A stretch of 63,027 nucleotides of DNA from Rivibacter subsaxonicus (lineage in GTDB: Bacteria; Pseudomonadota; Gammaproteobacteria; Burkholderiales; Burkholderiaceae_C), in contig NZ_SHKP01000011.1 of the NCBI RefSeq assembly GCF_004217215.1, positions 1 through 63,027 of the forward strand, given 5' to 3'. Position numbers and translations under genes: made by a program. The notes beneath the pieces were generated by a model. The model was not told where the DNA came from. It did no database searches and was given only the letters and a program-made list of their open reading frames with translations. Below are positions 48,081 through 59,742 of this stretch, one piece after another (the first letter of the stretch is position 1; the number at the start of each line of letters is the position of its first letter).

Positions 48081-49676
48081 ATGACGGACATCAGCCGACG
48101 TGAGTTCCTTCATCAGACCGGCTATGCGACGCTGGGTGCGACGGCGCTGGCGGGGACCCTGCCGGGCTCCGTGCAGGCGCAGCCGAAGCCGGCCGACTTC
48201 GACATCAACGCTGCCTTCAGCACCTTCATGCGTGACATCGGCGGTACGCCGCAGGATGCCGGCGGCAAGGTCGAGTTCACCGGCGCCGACCCGATCATCC
48301 GCAGCCATTTCCGGGTGGGCGCCGCGATGGCACTCCCGGCGATGGGGGCGGGCGTTGGCGCCGCCGCCATCTGGCGCGAGCGCACCGGCCAGAGCCAGGA
48401 TCTCACGGTCGACCTGCGCGAGTCGGTCTACAACGTGAACCCGCTGATCGGCGCCATCCTGCTGATGGCCCAGCGCGAAGGCACCATCCCCGCGGCCGAC
48501 CCGATCCCGCGCGACTTCGTCATCCCCACCAACAACGGCCTGATGCTCCAGGCGCCGGTCGGCCTTGGCAACCCAATGACCTTCGTCCCCTTCGAAACGA
48601 AGGACGGCCGCTTCTTCAACATCACCGGCGCCTACCCCCACCTCAACGAGCGCGCGCTGCGGGCGCTCAAGTCCTCGCCCGGCGGCGACAACATCCGCAA
48701 GGCCTTCAAGCAGGTCAACGCCTTCGAGTTCGAGAATGAACTGGCCGAACTCGGCGGCGTCGGCGTCGTCCACCGCACCCGCGCCGAGTGGCTGGCCCAC
48801 CCCGAAGGCAAGGTGCTCGCCGCCACGCCGCTCGTCGAGATCGTCAAGATCGCAAACGGCGCGCCCGTTCCCTGGAGCCCGGATCCCAAGCAGCCGCTCT
48901 CCGGCCTCAAGGTCATCTCCAACACGCACGTCATCGCCGGCACCTGCTCGTCGCGCACGCTGGCCGAATACGGTGCCCAGGTGCTCCATGTCGCCCGCGA
49001 CCAGGCCTTCGAGCACGAGGCCCTCGTCATCGACGTCAACGTCGGCATGCGCTCCGCCTTCGTCGATCTCCGCAACGCCGAGCAGAACAAGCGCCTCAAG
49101 GGCCTCATTCCGCAAACCGACGTCTTTGTCGAGAACTTCCGTCTCGGCACCCTCGACCGCCTCGGCTTCGGCCCCCAGGAACTGGCCAACGGCCACAAGG
49201 GAATCATCTACCTCTCCTGCAACGCCAACAGCACCAACGGCCCCTGGGCCAAGCGCGGCGGCTTCGACATGGAGGGCCTCTCCACCTCCGGCTTCACCCT
49301 CGAGGAGGGCGCCGGCGGCCCGCCCCGCTTCCCGCCCACCCTCGTGATGAACGACTACATCGCCGGCTACCTCGGCGCCGCCGGCGTGATCGCTGCGCTG
49401 CGCCGCCGCGCAAAGGAGGGCGGCAGCTATCACGTTCGCGTCAGCCTCACGCGCGCTGCCATGTGGTACGCCAGCCTGGGCCGCTTCCCCGACCTCAAGT
49501 TCGACTTGTCCGGCCCGAACAACCGGTTGATCTCGCCCGAGATCCTGGTGGCCCAGACGCCCTATGGCGAGGTGCGGCGCCTGGGCCCGCAGGTCAAGCT
49601 GTCAAAGACTCCCGGTCGCTGGCGCGATCCGCTCGTCGCCGTGCGCGGCAGTGCGCGGCCGGTCTGGGAGGCCTGA
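48081..49676 (+). CDS. CaiB/BaiF-family CoA-transferase-like protein with Tat-type signal
   Basis: This 531-residue class III CoA-transferase-like protein contains LSGLKVISNTHVIAGTCSS, NAEQNKRLKGLIPQTDVFVE, RLGFGPQELANGHKGIIYLS and a C-terminal RLGPQVKLSKTPGRW. Unusually for this cytosolic family it begins MTDISRREFLHQTGYATLGA, a twin-arginine motif with hydrophobic core and an AQAQ-like cleavage site near 35. Third positions are richer in C (CTC, GTC, TCC) than in neighbours, hinting at another origin. The porin gene starts 2 bases after its stop. A mature periplasmic enzyme without CoA would make little sense, so a changed role is likely. Confidence 0.8.
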   Translation: MTDISRREFLHQTGYATLGATALAGTLPGSVQAQPKPADFDINAAFSTFMRDIGGTPQDAGGKVEFTGADPIIRSHFRVGAAMALPAMGAGVGAAAIWRERTGQSQDLTVDLRESVYNVNPLIGAILLMAQREGTIPAADPIPRDFVIPTNNGLMLQAPVGLGNPMTFVPFETKDGRFFNITGAYPHLNERALRALKSSPGGDNIRKAFKQVNAFEFENELAELGGVGVVHRTRAEWLAHPEGKVLAATPLVEIVKIANGAPVPWSPDPKQPLSGLKVISNTHVIAGTCSSRTLAEYGAQVLHVARDQAFEHEALVIDVNVGMRSAFVDLRNAEQNKRLKGLIPQTDVFVENFRLGTLDRLGFGPQELANGHKGIIYLSCNANSTNGPWAKRGGFDMEGLSTSGFTLEEGAGGPPRFPPTLVMNDYIAGYLGAAGVIAALRRRAKEGGSYHVRVSLTRAAMWYASLGRFPDLKFDLSGPNNRLISPEILVAQTPYGEVRRLGPQVKLSKTPGRWRDPLVAVRGSARPVWEA

Positions 49677-49678
49677 GC

Positions 49679-50977
49679 ATGAGACGACAGCCCCTCCGAG
49701 CCAGCCTGGCGGCCGCCAAGCCGCTGTGCGCGGTGCTCTGGGTCGGCGCGCTGCTGGCCGCCGCGCCCGCGGCGCGCGGCCAGGATGCCGAGGTCGATCC
49801 CGACCAGTTCGTCGGCGGCATGTCGGTCGACGGCGATCTTGCGCAGGACGAAGCCATCCGCCGCAGCTTTGGCCGGCGCGACACGCTGATGGACCCGTGG
49901 TTCGCCTGGAAGAGCGAGCTCCGGCAGAACACCGGCCTCGTCATCGGCGGCTCCTACGGCGTGCTGTGGCAGAGCTACTCGAACACGCCGCCGGGGGTAG
50001 AGAGCAACGCGGTCGGCCACAAGTTCACCTTCAACCTGTCCTACGACCTGCTCAACCGCGGCGCGCCCGACGCGCTGACCTTCGACATGGCGGTCGAGGA
50101 CCGCCGGCCGCTGGGCACCGACCGCGCGCCGCTGCAGGCCGGCATCGCCGCCGGATCGGCGGTTCCCACCGCCGCGACCTGGGGCGACTTCAGCCTCGGC
50201 ATCACGCAGGCCTACGTCCGCCAGAACCTGTTCCAGAACCGCTTCCAGTACACGGTCGGCAAGATCTTCGCGCCCAACTTCGTCAACGCCTATCCGTTCT
50301 TCGACGACAACCGCCAGTTCCTGAGCCTGCAGTTCTCGACCAGCCCGACGATCGCGGTGCCGCTGCGCGGCTTCGGCGGCGTGGCGGCGTGGTACCCGCA
50401 GGGCGGCCCGGGCCTGTACATGCAGGGTGGCATGTTCACGCCTTACAGCAGCGACACCGGCAGCACGATCGGCGACTTCTTCGGCGAGAACGACTACTTC
50501 TACAGCCTGGACTTCGGCTTCAGCGCGCTGGCGGCCAGCGGCGTACCGATCAATGCGCGCGGGCCGATGGACCGCAACAACATCAGCATGACGGTCTGGT
50601 ACCGCGATCCGCTGAACAACGGCAGCCCGCGCGCGAACGGCGTGGCTTTCAACGCCAACTGGCTGTTCGGCGAGAACTTCATGCCTTTCCTGCGCGGCGG
50701 TTGGTCCGACGGCTGGCAGCTTGATCGCAACGTCTCGCTCGGCCTGGGCTGGCGGCCGCCCACGGCACCGGCCGACCTGCTGGGCGTCGCCATCGGCTGG
50801 ACGCGGCCGGCCAACACCATCCTGCGCGAGCAGGTCACCAGCGAGGTGTTCTACCGCTGGGCGATCACGCCCAACCTGGCCATCACGCCGGTGCTGCAGC
50901 TGGTCAACAACCCGGCGCTGAACCCGCGGGAGGACCAGCTCTGGGTCTTCAGCCTGCGCGGGCGGCTGGCGTTCTGA
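49679..50977 (+). CDS. Carbohydrate-selective porin-like protein (OprB-like)
   Basis: This 432-residue outer-membrane protein has a signal peptide (cleavage likely after ARGQ near residue 35) and a beta-barrel pattern ending in aromatic LRGRLAF, the C-terminal signature for BAM insertion. Segments such as QNRFQYTVGKIFAPNFVN, DNRQFLSLQFSTSPTIAVP and NPREDQLWVFSLRGRL match OprB-like porins. It forms an operon with the preceding CoA-transferase-like gene, which may suggest a shared substrate. Confidence 0.8.
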   Translation: MRRQPLRASLAAAKPLCAVLWVGALLAAAPAARGQDAEVDPDQFVGGMSVDGDLAQDEAIRRSFGRRDTLMDPWFAWKSELRQNTGLVIGGSYGVLWQSYSNTPPGVESNAVGHKFTFNLSYDLLNRGAPDALTFDMAVEDRRPLGTDRAPLQAGIAAGSAVPTAATWGDFSLGITQAYVRQNLFQNRFQYTVGKIFAPNFVNAYPFFDDNRQFLSLQFSTSPTIAVPLRGFGGVAAWYPQGGPGLYMQGGMFTPYSSDTGSTIGDFFGENDYFYSLDFGFSALAASGVPINARGPMDRNNISMTVWYRDPLNNGSPRANGVAFNANWLFGENFMPFLRGGWSDGWQLDRNVSLGLGWRPPTAPADLLGVAIGWTRPANTILREQVTSEVFYRWAITPNLAITPVLQLVNNPALNPREDQLWVFSLRGRLAF

Positions 50978-51010
50978 GGAGTGGGTGGCCGGCCCGCTGA
51001 CGGGGCCGCC

Positions 51011-52294
51011 TCAGTCGCCGCGCGGGGCGGCGGCCTGAAGCTCCAGCACCTCGCGTCGCGCCAGCCACGCGAACACGCCGTACAGTGAGCCCATCGACAG
51101 CAGGTAGGCCCAGGCGGCGCCTGCGGCCCCATGGTTCGGCACCAGCAACAGCAGTAGCACCAGTTGCAGCGCGGCGGCGCCGGCCACGATCGAGTAGGTC
51201 GCCAGTTTGCGGCGGCGGTACTTGAGGTAGGTCGGCGCCATCGCGAACAGCAGGCTGAAGGCGGCCGCCACCGAAAGCAACCGCAGCGGAGCCACGCCGT
51301 CCGCGACGAACTCGGGCCGCACGAAGGCCAGCAGAGGTTCGGAGAACAGGAACGCCACCAGCAGCATCAGGACCATCAAGGGCGCCAGCCAGCGCAGCCG
51401 CAGCCGGCGCTGCTCGAGCACGCCGTCGTAGTCGCCGCGCTCGAGCAGCACCGCCAAGCGCCGCGCATAGATGCGATTGGTCGCGGTGACGAGCACCACG
51501 ACCAGGCTCACGGTGCCGGCCGCCGCGGCATAGGCACCGACCGCCGCCGGCGAGGGCTGCAGCGCGACCAGCGCGACGATGGGGGCCTGCGCCAGCACCG
51601 CCATCGAGATGCGGTAGATCCAGAACGGCCGCGCCTCCCTGATCCACAGCCGCGGCGCGGCCCGCGGCACGGCGCGCCAGATCTGCGGCGGGGCGATGCG
51701 GCGCAAGGCCAGCGCCATCAGCACCAGCGCCAGCGACCACGCCACGCCCCAGGCCGCGATCGCCACCACCCCGCTCGGCTCGGGAAACAGCGGCAGCAGT
51801 AGCGCGACCATGGCCAGCACCAGGCCCGGCACCGCGACGCGAAAGATCGCCGCCGCGCGCAACTCGCCACCGGCCGCGCTCAGGATCTCGAGCGCGCAAT
51901 GGGTCAACGCGCCGGCCGGCAGCGCGAGGCAGCTGAAGACGATGGCCCAGCGCCTGGCGTTCGAGCCGTCGCTGAAGCCCAGCGCCCAGATCGCAACGAG
52001 CAGTGCCGTCAGCACGCTGGCCAGCAGCACCTGCGCGAGCGCAAAGCGCAGGTAGCCGCGCGCCGCGCCCCAGTCGCCGCGCTCGAGCATGGCCGGCAGC
52101 ACCCGCAACGCGTACTTCTCGATGCCGCGCGGCGCCAGCGTGACCATCAGGATGAAGGCCGACGCAGCCGCCACGTAGGCTTCGAAGCCGTCGACCCCGA
52201 GCCGCCTGGCCAGCAGCACCTGCAGCAGGTAGGCGATGACCTGGCCGCCGGCGGCGATCAGCGCGAGCGTGGCGGCGCGGCGGGCAATCTGCAT
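51011..52294 (-). CDS. Polysaccharide flippase-like membrane protein
   Basis: This 427-residue MVF/MATE-like membrane protein of the O-antigen/polysaccharide export family has about twelve hydrophobic segments, with a first helix pair around ATLALIAAGGQVIAYLLQVLLAR and later LLSVAAAFSLLFAMAP. It would move lipid-linked sugars across the inner membrane. No glycosyltransferase cluster is adjacent, so it is isolated. It is convergent with the porin. Confidence 0.8.
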   Translation of the reverse strand: MQIARRAATLALIAAGGQVIAYLLQVLLARRLGVDGFEAYVAAASAFILMVTLAPRGIEKYALRVLPAMLERGDWGAARGYLRFALAQVLLASVLTALLVAIWALGFSDGSNARRWAIVFSCLALPAGALTHCALEILSAAGGELRAAAIFRVAVPGLVLAMVALLLPLFPEPSGVVAIAAWGVAWSLALVLMALALRRIAPPQIWRAVPRAAPRLWIREARPFWIYRISMAVLAQAPIVALVALQPSPAAVGAYAAAAGTVSLVVVLVTATNRIYARRLAVLLERGDYDGVLEQRRLRLRWLAPLMVLMLLVAFLFSEPLLAFVRPEFVADGVAPLRLLSVAAAFSLLFAMAPTYLKYRRRKLATYSIVAGAAALQLVLLLLLVPNHGAAGAAWAYLLSMGSLYGVFAWLARREVLELQAAAPRGD

Positions 52295-52437
52295 CTGCGC
52301 CGGATCATGCCGTCGAATCCCGCACCGGCGAAGCGCCGGCTTCAGCGCCGATCGAGGGCTGGCAGGCGTTCGCGCACAAGCTCGATCACGCGTCGGCCAT
52401 GGTCGCGCAGCGAGTCAGGGTCGACAGCGATCCTGCG

Positions 52438-53169
52438 CTATCGGGGCGTGGCTGAGCTGCAGGCCAGCGCCACGGCCTGCAACGGCCGCGAGCCCTCGGT
52501 CACCACGAACACCGCCCGCTGCGCCGGCTTCAGCGTGCCGGGCTCGAGCGCCACGCGCAGCGTCTGCCCCTGCGCCGCCGGCCACGCCGGCACCGGCTTG
52601 TAGAAGCGCACCACATGGTCGTGGCGCAGCGTGCGGCCGGCGTTCTCGCCGGCGCGGACCCGGGTCTCGATGCCGTCCTCCAGCACCGCCCAGTAGCCGG
52701 CGAGCGGCTGGCTGCCGCTGGCCGCGTCGACGGTGGCGGTCAGCGTGTCGCCCTCGCGCGCCAGCAGCAAGCCCGGCGCGTTCGCGGTGCGCGGCGCCGG
52801 CACGTTGGCGCCACCCCAGCCGCGCCAGTCGGCGCCGCCCAGCACCACCTGCGGCGTGTAGACGCCGTCGCGGCCGTGCATCCGTGCCAGCTCGCGCTGG
52901 CGCTGGGTGGTGGCGGGCGTCGCGAAACGGTCGGTCCAGCCGATGTAGTCCCAGTAGTTCACATGAAAGGCCAGCGCGATCACCTCGGGCCGGCCCTTGA
53001 GGGTGTTGAGCCAGGCCTCGGCCGGCGGACAGGAACTGCAGCCCTCGGAGGTGTAGAGCTCGACCACCGCCGGCGGCGTGGCGGCGGAGCGGGCCTCGCA
53101 GCGGGTGGCGGCGTGGGCGCCGGCGGTGCCCAGCAGCGCGGTCGCGATCATGAGCGTTCGGGTGTTCAT
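52438..53169 (-). CDS. DUF1223 thioredoxin-like exported protein
   Basis: This 243-residue protein has a signal peptide (cleavage after AHA near residue 20) and a DUF1223 domain beginning [19 protein letters not shown]. The CSSC motif sits where thioredoxin-like proteins carry redox cysteines. [15 protein letters not shown] and YTPQVVLGG are family-specific. It probably has a periplasmic redox role. It diverges from tex, 126 bases away. Confidence 0.85.
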   Translation of the reverse strand: MNTRTLMIATALLGTAGAHAATRCEARSAATPPAVVELYTSEGCSSCPPAEAWLNTLKGRPEVIALAFHVNYWDYIGWTDRFATPATTQRQRELARMHGRDGVYTPQVVLGGADWRGWGGANVPAPRTANAPGLLLAREGDTLTATVDAASGSQPLAGYWAVLEDGIETRVRAGENAGRTLRHDHVVRFYKPVPAWPAAQGQTLRVALEPGTLKPAQRAVFVVTEGSRPLQAVALACSSATPR

Positions 53170-53295
53170 CAGTCTTGGTCGGGACGGTTCGTCGATCCTG
53201 ACACCCCTTGCCACAAATGCAGCGTCGGCGGCTGCTTTTCGCTGTGGCAGACTCGCGCGCTCCCCGGTCGATCCCGCAGTTTTTCGAGAGAAGTT

Positions 53296-55683
<2,388 letters not shown>

Positions 55684-55704
55684 AACGCGCCGCGCGGCCG
55701 ATCC

Positions 55705-58011
55705 TCAGATCGGTGAATCGCTGGTGCCGCGCGGCGGTGCCAGCCACTGCGCCTGCTGCCGCGTTGCGCGCTGGCTGCTGGCGGCCACGCGCTGCAGACG
55801 CGGCTTCTCGCGTGGCAGCACGCGGGCCTCGGCCTGCGGGCTCGTTGCCAGCATCACGATGCGCTGGGTCTCCAGGACGTGTGCCGAGAGTTCGGCGTGG
55901 CCCATGCCGCGCGGGGCCGCACTGATGAAGAGGCCGGCCAGCGCCAGGCTCGCCAGGCTCAGGCCGCGCTGCCAGGCGAGCGGGCGCGCCGCGGCCACCG
56001 GTGCCTTGCCGCCGGCCAGCGGTGCAAGGGCGTCGACTGCCGCCAGTTCGCGCGCGTAGCGTCCGGCGCGCCGCAGCACCAACGGCGGTTGCGCCTCCTC
56101 CGGCACCAGCAGCCAGCCGCGATCGCGCAGAACGCGGCCGATGGAGGCGCGGCTCGTCATGACCGCGAGCGGCACGGCCAGCAACAGGGGCAGCGCCAGC
56201 GGCGCCACGCGCCAGGCGTCGCTCGGCTCGCCGGCCAGCCCCCAGGCCAGACCTGCCGCCACGAGCGCGCCGACCAGGCCGAAGCGCGACGCCGCCTCGC
56301 GCCAGCCGACGTCGGCGGCGGTGCGCGAGGGCGAGATCCACTGCAGCTTCAGGCCGGTCAGCGCACTCAGCACGAAACTCGAATGAGCCAGCATCCGCAC
56401 CGGCGCCTGCAGCGCCGACAGCAGCGCCTCGGCCAGCGCGCTGCCGACCAGCTTGATTCCACCGCCGTAGCCGGACTGCTCGCCGCGCTGGAGCACCAGC
56501 GCCACGCCGAGCACGCGCGGCAGCAGGAGCATCGCCAGCGTCAGCCCCCACAGCGCGAGCGTGGCCCAGGGCAGCGCAGCGGCGTCGAGGGCGACGGCAG
56601 TGGACGATCCGGCTAGCCACGGCACCGCGCCGAGCAGCACGAAGGCCAGCCACAGCGGCGAGGCGGCGTACGACAGCGCGCCGGTCACGAACATCGCGCG
56701 GTGCACGCCGGCAAGGCCCGGCTCGGCCACCAGGCGCGCGTTCTGCAGGTTGCCCTGGCACCAGCGGCGATCGCGTTGCAACTCGTCGATCAGGTGCGGC
56801 GGCTGCTGCTCGTAGCTGCCCTCGAGCGCGGGCACCAGCCAGACCTCGAAGCCGGCGCGACGCATCAGCGCGGCCTCGACGAAATCGTGCGAGAGGATCT
56901 CGCCGCCGAGACCACCGTTGCCCGGCAGCCGCGCCAGCGCGCAGTGCCGCATGAAGGGCGCCACGCGCAGCATCGCGTTGTGGCCCCAGTAGTGCGACTC
57001 GCCGAGTTGCCACCAGCTGAGCCCGGCGCTGAACAGGCGCCCGGTCACCCGACCGGCAAAGGCCTGCGCGCGAGCATGCAGCGTATCCAGGCCACCGCCG
57101 CGCGGCAGCGTCTGCAGGATGCCGACGCGCGGCTGCGATTCCATCAGCCGGAGCATCGCGACCAGCGTCTCGCCGCTCATCACGCTATCGGCGTCGAGCA
57201 CCACCATGTAGCGGTAGGCGCGGCCCCAGCGGCGGCAGAAGTCCATCACGTTGCCGGCCTTGCGCTTGGTGCGGCGCTGGCGCCAGCGGTAGTGCAGGCG
57301 GCCGGCGATGCCGTCGTCGTCGCTGCCCAGCGTCTCGCGCAGTGCCAGCCAGGCGGCGAGCTCGGCCGCGCGCAACTCGGGCCGGCTGGTGTCGGAGAGG
57401 ATGAAGACCTCGAAGTGCCGGGCCTGGCCGCTGGCACGCAGCGACTCGATCGTCGCGCGCAGCCCGCTGGCCCAGGTCGCGACGTCCTCGTTGCAGATCG
57501 GCATGAGGATCGCGGTGCGGGCGCCGGCGTCGATGGCCGCGCCGGCATCGAGCGCGTCGTCCGCCGCCAGCGCATGAACGTCGCCGCGCCGCAGTGCGCG
57601 GTAGCCCATCAGCGCGGTCACGCAGCCGGCGGCGATCCAGGCGAAGAGCAGCGCGAACAGGCCGACCTGCAGCCAAGCCAGCAGGCCGGCCTCGCTCGCC
57701 ATGCCGCCCAGCCACAGCACGCTGGTTGCCAGCGCCGCGCTGCCGACGACCAGCGCCAGCAGCGCGCGCCGCCGCCGCCTGGCGGTCGCGGCCCAGGGCG
57801 CTGCCAGCGGCTGCACCGTGTCGCGGCCGAGCAGCAGCGCGAGCAGGGTGATCGCCAGCCCCGGCCAGAAGCCGCGCCACGGCCGCGGCGTCATCGCACC
57901 ACGCAGGAGCGGCGGCGCGCTGCGGGCACGCTCGCGGTGCGCCGGCCGGTGCCGCAGGTCGGCGGCCTGCGGCTCGCGCGCTGCGTCGGTGACGACGGCC
58001 TCGAGGCTCAT
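55705..58011 (-). CDS. opgH: Glucan biosynthesis glucosyltransferase OpgH
   Basis: This 768-residue inner-membrane GT2 glycosyltransferase polymerises glucose into osmoregulated periplasmic glucan. Motifs present: AILMPICNEDVATW, VVLDADSVMSG (DxD), and RDRRWCQGNLQNARL (QxxRW-type), followed by multiple transmembrane helices. It overlaps the opgG stop by 4 bases (ATG 58011, ATGA); an ATG at 58035 inside opgG is an alternative start. opgG is upstream in the same operon. Confidence 0.93.
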   Translation of the reverse strand: MSLEAVVTDAAREPQAADLRHRPAHRERARSAPPLLRGAMTPRPWRGFWPGLAITLLALLLGRDTVQPLAAPWAATARRRRRALLALVVGSAALATSVLWLGGMASEAGLLAWLQVGLFALLFAWIAAGCVTALMGYRALRRGDVHALAADDALDAGAAIDAGARTAILMPICNEDVATWASGLRATIESLRASGQARHFEVFILSDTSRPELRAAELAAWLALRETLGSDDDGIAGRLHYRWRQRRTKRKAGNVMDFCRRWGRAYRYMVVLDADSVMSGETLVAMLRLMESQPRVGILQTLPRGGGLDTLHARAQAFAGRVTGRLFSAGLSWWQLGESHYWGHNAMLRVAPFMRHCALARLPGNGGLGGEILSHDFVEAALMRRAGFEVWLVPALEGSYEQQPPHLIDELQRDRRWCQGNLQNARLVAEPGLAGVHRAMFVTGALSYAASPLWLAFVLLGAVPWLAGSSTAVALDAAALPWATLALWGLTLAMLLLPRVLGVALVLQRGEQSGYGGGIKLVGSALAEALLSALQAPVRMLAHSSFVLSALTGLKLQWISPSRTAADVGWREAASRFGLVGALVAAGLAWGLAGEPSDAWRVAPLALPLLLAVPLAVMTSRASIGRVLRDRGWLLVPEEAQPPLVLRRAGRYARELAAVDALAPLAGGKAPVAAARPLAWQRGLSLASLALAGLFISAAPRGMGHAELSAHVLETQRIVMLATSPQAEARVLPREKPRLQRVAASSQRATRQQAQWLAPPRGTSDSPI

Positions 58012-59618
58012 TGCGGGGGTACTGCGTAGGTCCATGTTTCGCTCAGTACTTCGGTTCCATGGCGCAGGAAGGCTCGCAGCTCCACCGGTCGTGTCGCGTC
58101 GTGCCTTTGCAGCTTGATCGTCATGCGCCGGTCCGTGCCCTGCGGCAGGCGGCTGACGGTGCTGAACAGGATCCGGGCGTTGTCGCCGCCACTGACGACC
58201 GGCTCCGGTTCGGCATCGGGCTTCAGCGCAGCAAGCGCCGGGCCAGTGAAGTCCACGTTGAACTGCAGCTCGCCGGGGCGCGGTGTCTCGTGGCTGCGCC
58301 CGGCGCGCGATTGCGTGACCCAGGCGCCCGGCGGACGCTGTTGCGCGTCGCCCTGCCAGCGCAGCGTGTAGGCCAGCGCGAGCGGCTCGCCGGGTGCCGG
58401 CAGTGCCGCCGGCACCCAGTAGGCGACGACGTTGTCGTTGGTCTCGTCGGGTGTGTGGAACTGCAGCAGCTCGATACGACCGGCGCCCCAGTCGCCCCTG
58501 GGCACGACCCACGCGCCCGGCCGTCGCTCGTAGCCGGCCTCCGGGTCCTGGTAGCTGGCGAAGGCGCGGTCGCGTTGCATCAGGCCATAGCCGCGCACGC
58601 CGCGCGGCATCGCGAAGCTGGTGACGAAGGCGCCGCCCGGGTTGACCAGCGGCCGCCACAGCCATTCGCCGTCGCCGCCCTCGATCTGCAGGCCGTCGGA
58701 GTCGTGCACCTCGGGCCGGAAGTCGCCGAGCGCCTGCAGCGGCCCGGGCTGGTTCTCGCCGCCCATGAACATGCTGGTCAGCGGCGCCAGGCCGAGCGTG
58801 GCGATCGGCGTGGCGACGCCAGTGCGCGCGTACACGCGCGCCTCGACGTCCATCTCGGTCGCCGTGCCCGGCCGCAGCTTGATGCGATAGGCGCCGGTCA
58901 CGCGCGGTCCCTCAAGCAGCGCGTAGATCGCGAGCTCGCGCGCGTCGCGCGCCGGCCGCTCGACCCAGAAGGCGGTGAAGGCCGGGAACTCCTCGCCAGC
59001 CGCGCCGCCGACCGTGTCGACCGCGATGCCACGCGCCGACAGGCCGTAGTGCTGGCCGGCGCCGATCGCGCGCAGGTAGCTGGCGCCGAGGAACACCGCG
59101 AGCTCGTCCTTGTAGGCCGGGTCGTTGAGCGGGTAGTGCACCCGAAAGCCGGCGACTTCGGCATTGCCGGCCGCGCCGTTGATCGCGGCGGCGGCGCGGC
59201 CGTAGCTGAAGGCGCTGCGCGGCAGCGCGAGGGGGCGCACCTCGCCGTCGACGATCTCGTGCAGCCGGGGCGTCAGCGTGTTGCCGCGCCCGGCATGGAA
59301 GAACTGCAGCTCGAAGGGCAGGCCCTCGGCGCGCCACAGCGAGGCGGCCGGCTTGAAGCGGATGTCGCGGTAGTCGTCGTAGCTCAGCGCGGCCAAGCGG
59401 GCGTTGCCCACGGCGCGCGGCGGCTGCCACGGTTGCGCCGCCAGACGCCGGGCCTCCTGCGTCAAGGTGTCGAGGTCAAAGGCGGCAGGGAGTGCGGCAA
59501 GGCAGAGCGCGGGGGTGGCGAGCAGCGCGGCGACCAAGCATCGCAGCAGCAGCGGGTACGGCAGAAGAGGCTGGGTGAGCACAGCAAGAGAGCGTTGTTG
59601 TTGTCGAGTGGGAAGCAT
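58008..59618 (-). CDS. opgG: Periplasmic glucan biosynthesis protein OpgG
   Basis: This 536-residue periplasmic protein needed for osmoregulated glucan formation has a long signal segment (residues 1-42, charged start MLPTRQQQRS followed by a Leu-rich core and LCLAALP). Family motifs include YDDYRDIRFKPAASLW, AGFRVHYPLNDP and APLTSMFMGGENQPG. It is first in opgG-opgH. The upstream 124 bases contain ACGTG/CACGT dyad elements but no proven promoter. Confidence 0.94.
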   Translation of the reverse strand: MLPTRQQQRSLAVLTQPLLPYPLLLRCLVAALLATPALCLAALPAAFDLDTLTQEARRLAAQPWQPPRAVGNARLAALSYDDYRDIRFKPAASLWRAEGLPFELQFFHAGRGNTLTPRLHEIVDGEVRPLALPRSAFSYGRAAAAINGAAGNAEVAGFRVHYPLNDPAYKDELAVFLGASYLRAIGAGQHYGLSARGIAVDTVGGAAGEEFPAFTAFWVERPARDARELAIYALLEGPRVTGAYRIKLRPGTATEMDVEARVYARTGVATPIATLGLAPLTSMFMGGENQPGPLQALGDFRPEVHDSDGLQIEGGDGEWLWRPLVNPGGAFVTSFAMPRGVRGYGLMQRDRAFASYQDPEAGYERRPGAWVVPRGDWGAGRIELLQFHTPDETNDNVVAYWVPAALPAPGEPLALAYTLRWQGDAQQRPPGAWVTQSRAGRSHETPRPGELQFNVDFTGPALAALKPDAEPEPVVSGGDNARILFSTVSRLPQGTDRRMTIKLQRHDATRPVELRAFLRHGTEVLSETWTYAVPPQ

Positions 59619-59742
59619 GCCGGGGGCCGCGCCAGAAACGTGATGTTTGGCACGTATCGATAGCTAACAACATGCAACAGACGTGCCGATCTGTTCGGCG
59701 CCCGGTGCGTCGTCCTACAAGGGCGCGGCTAGCATCGGAGGA

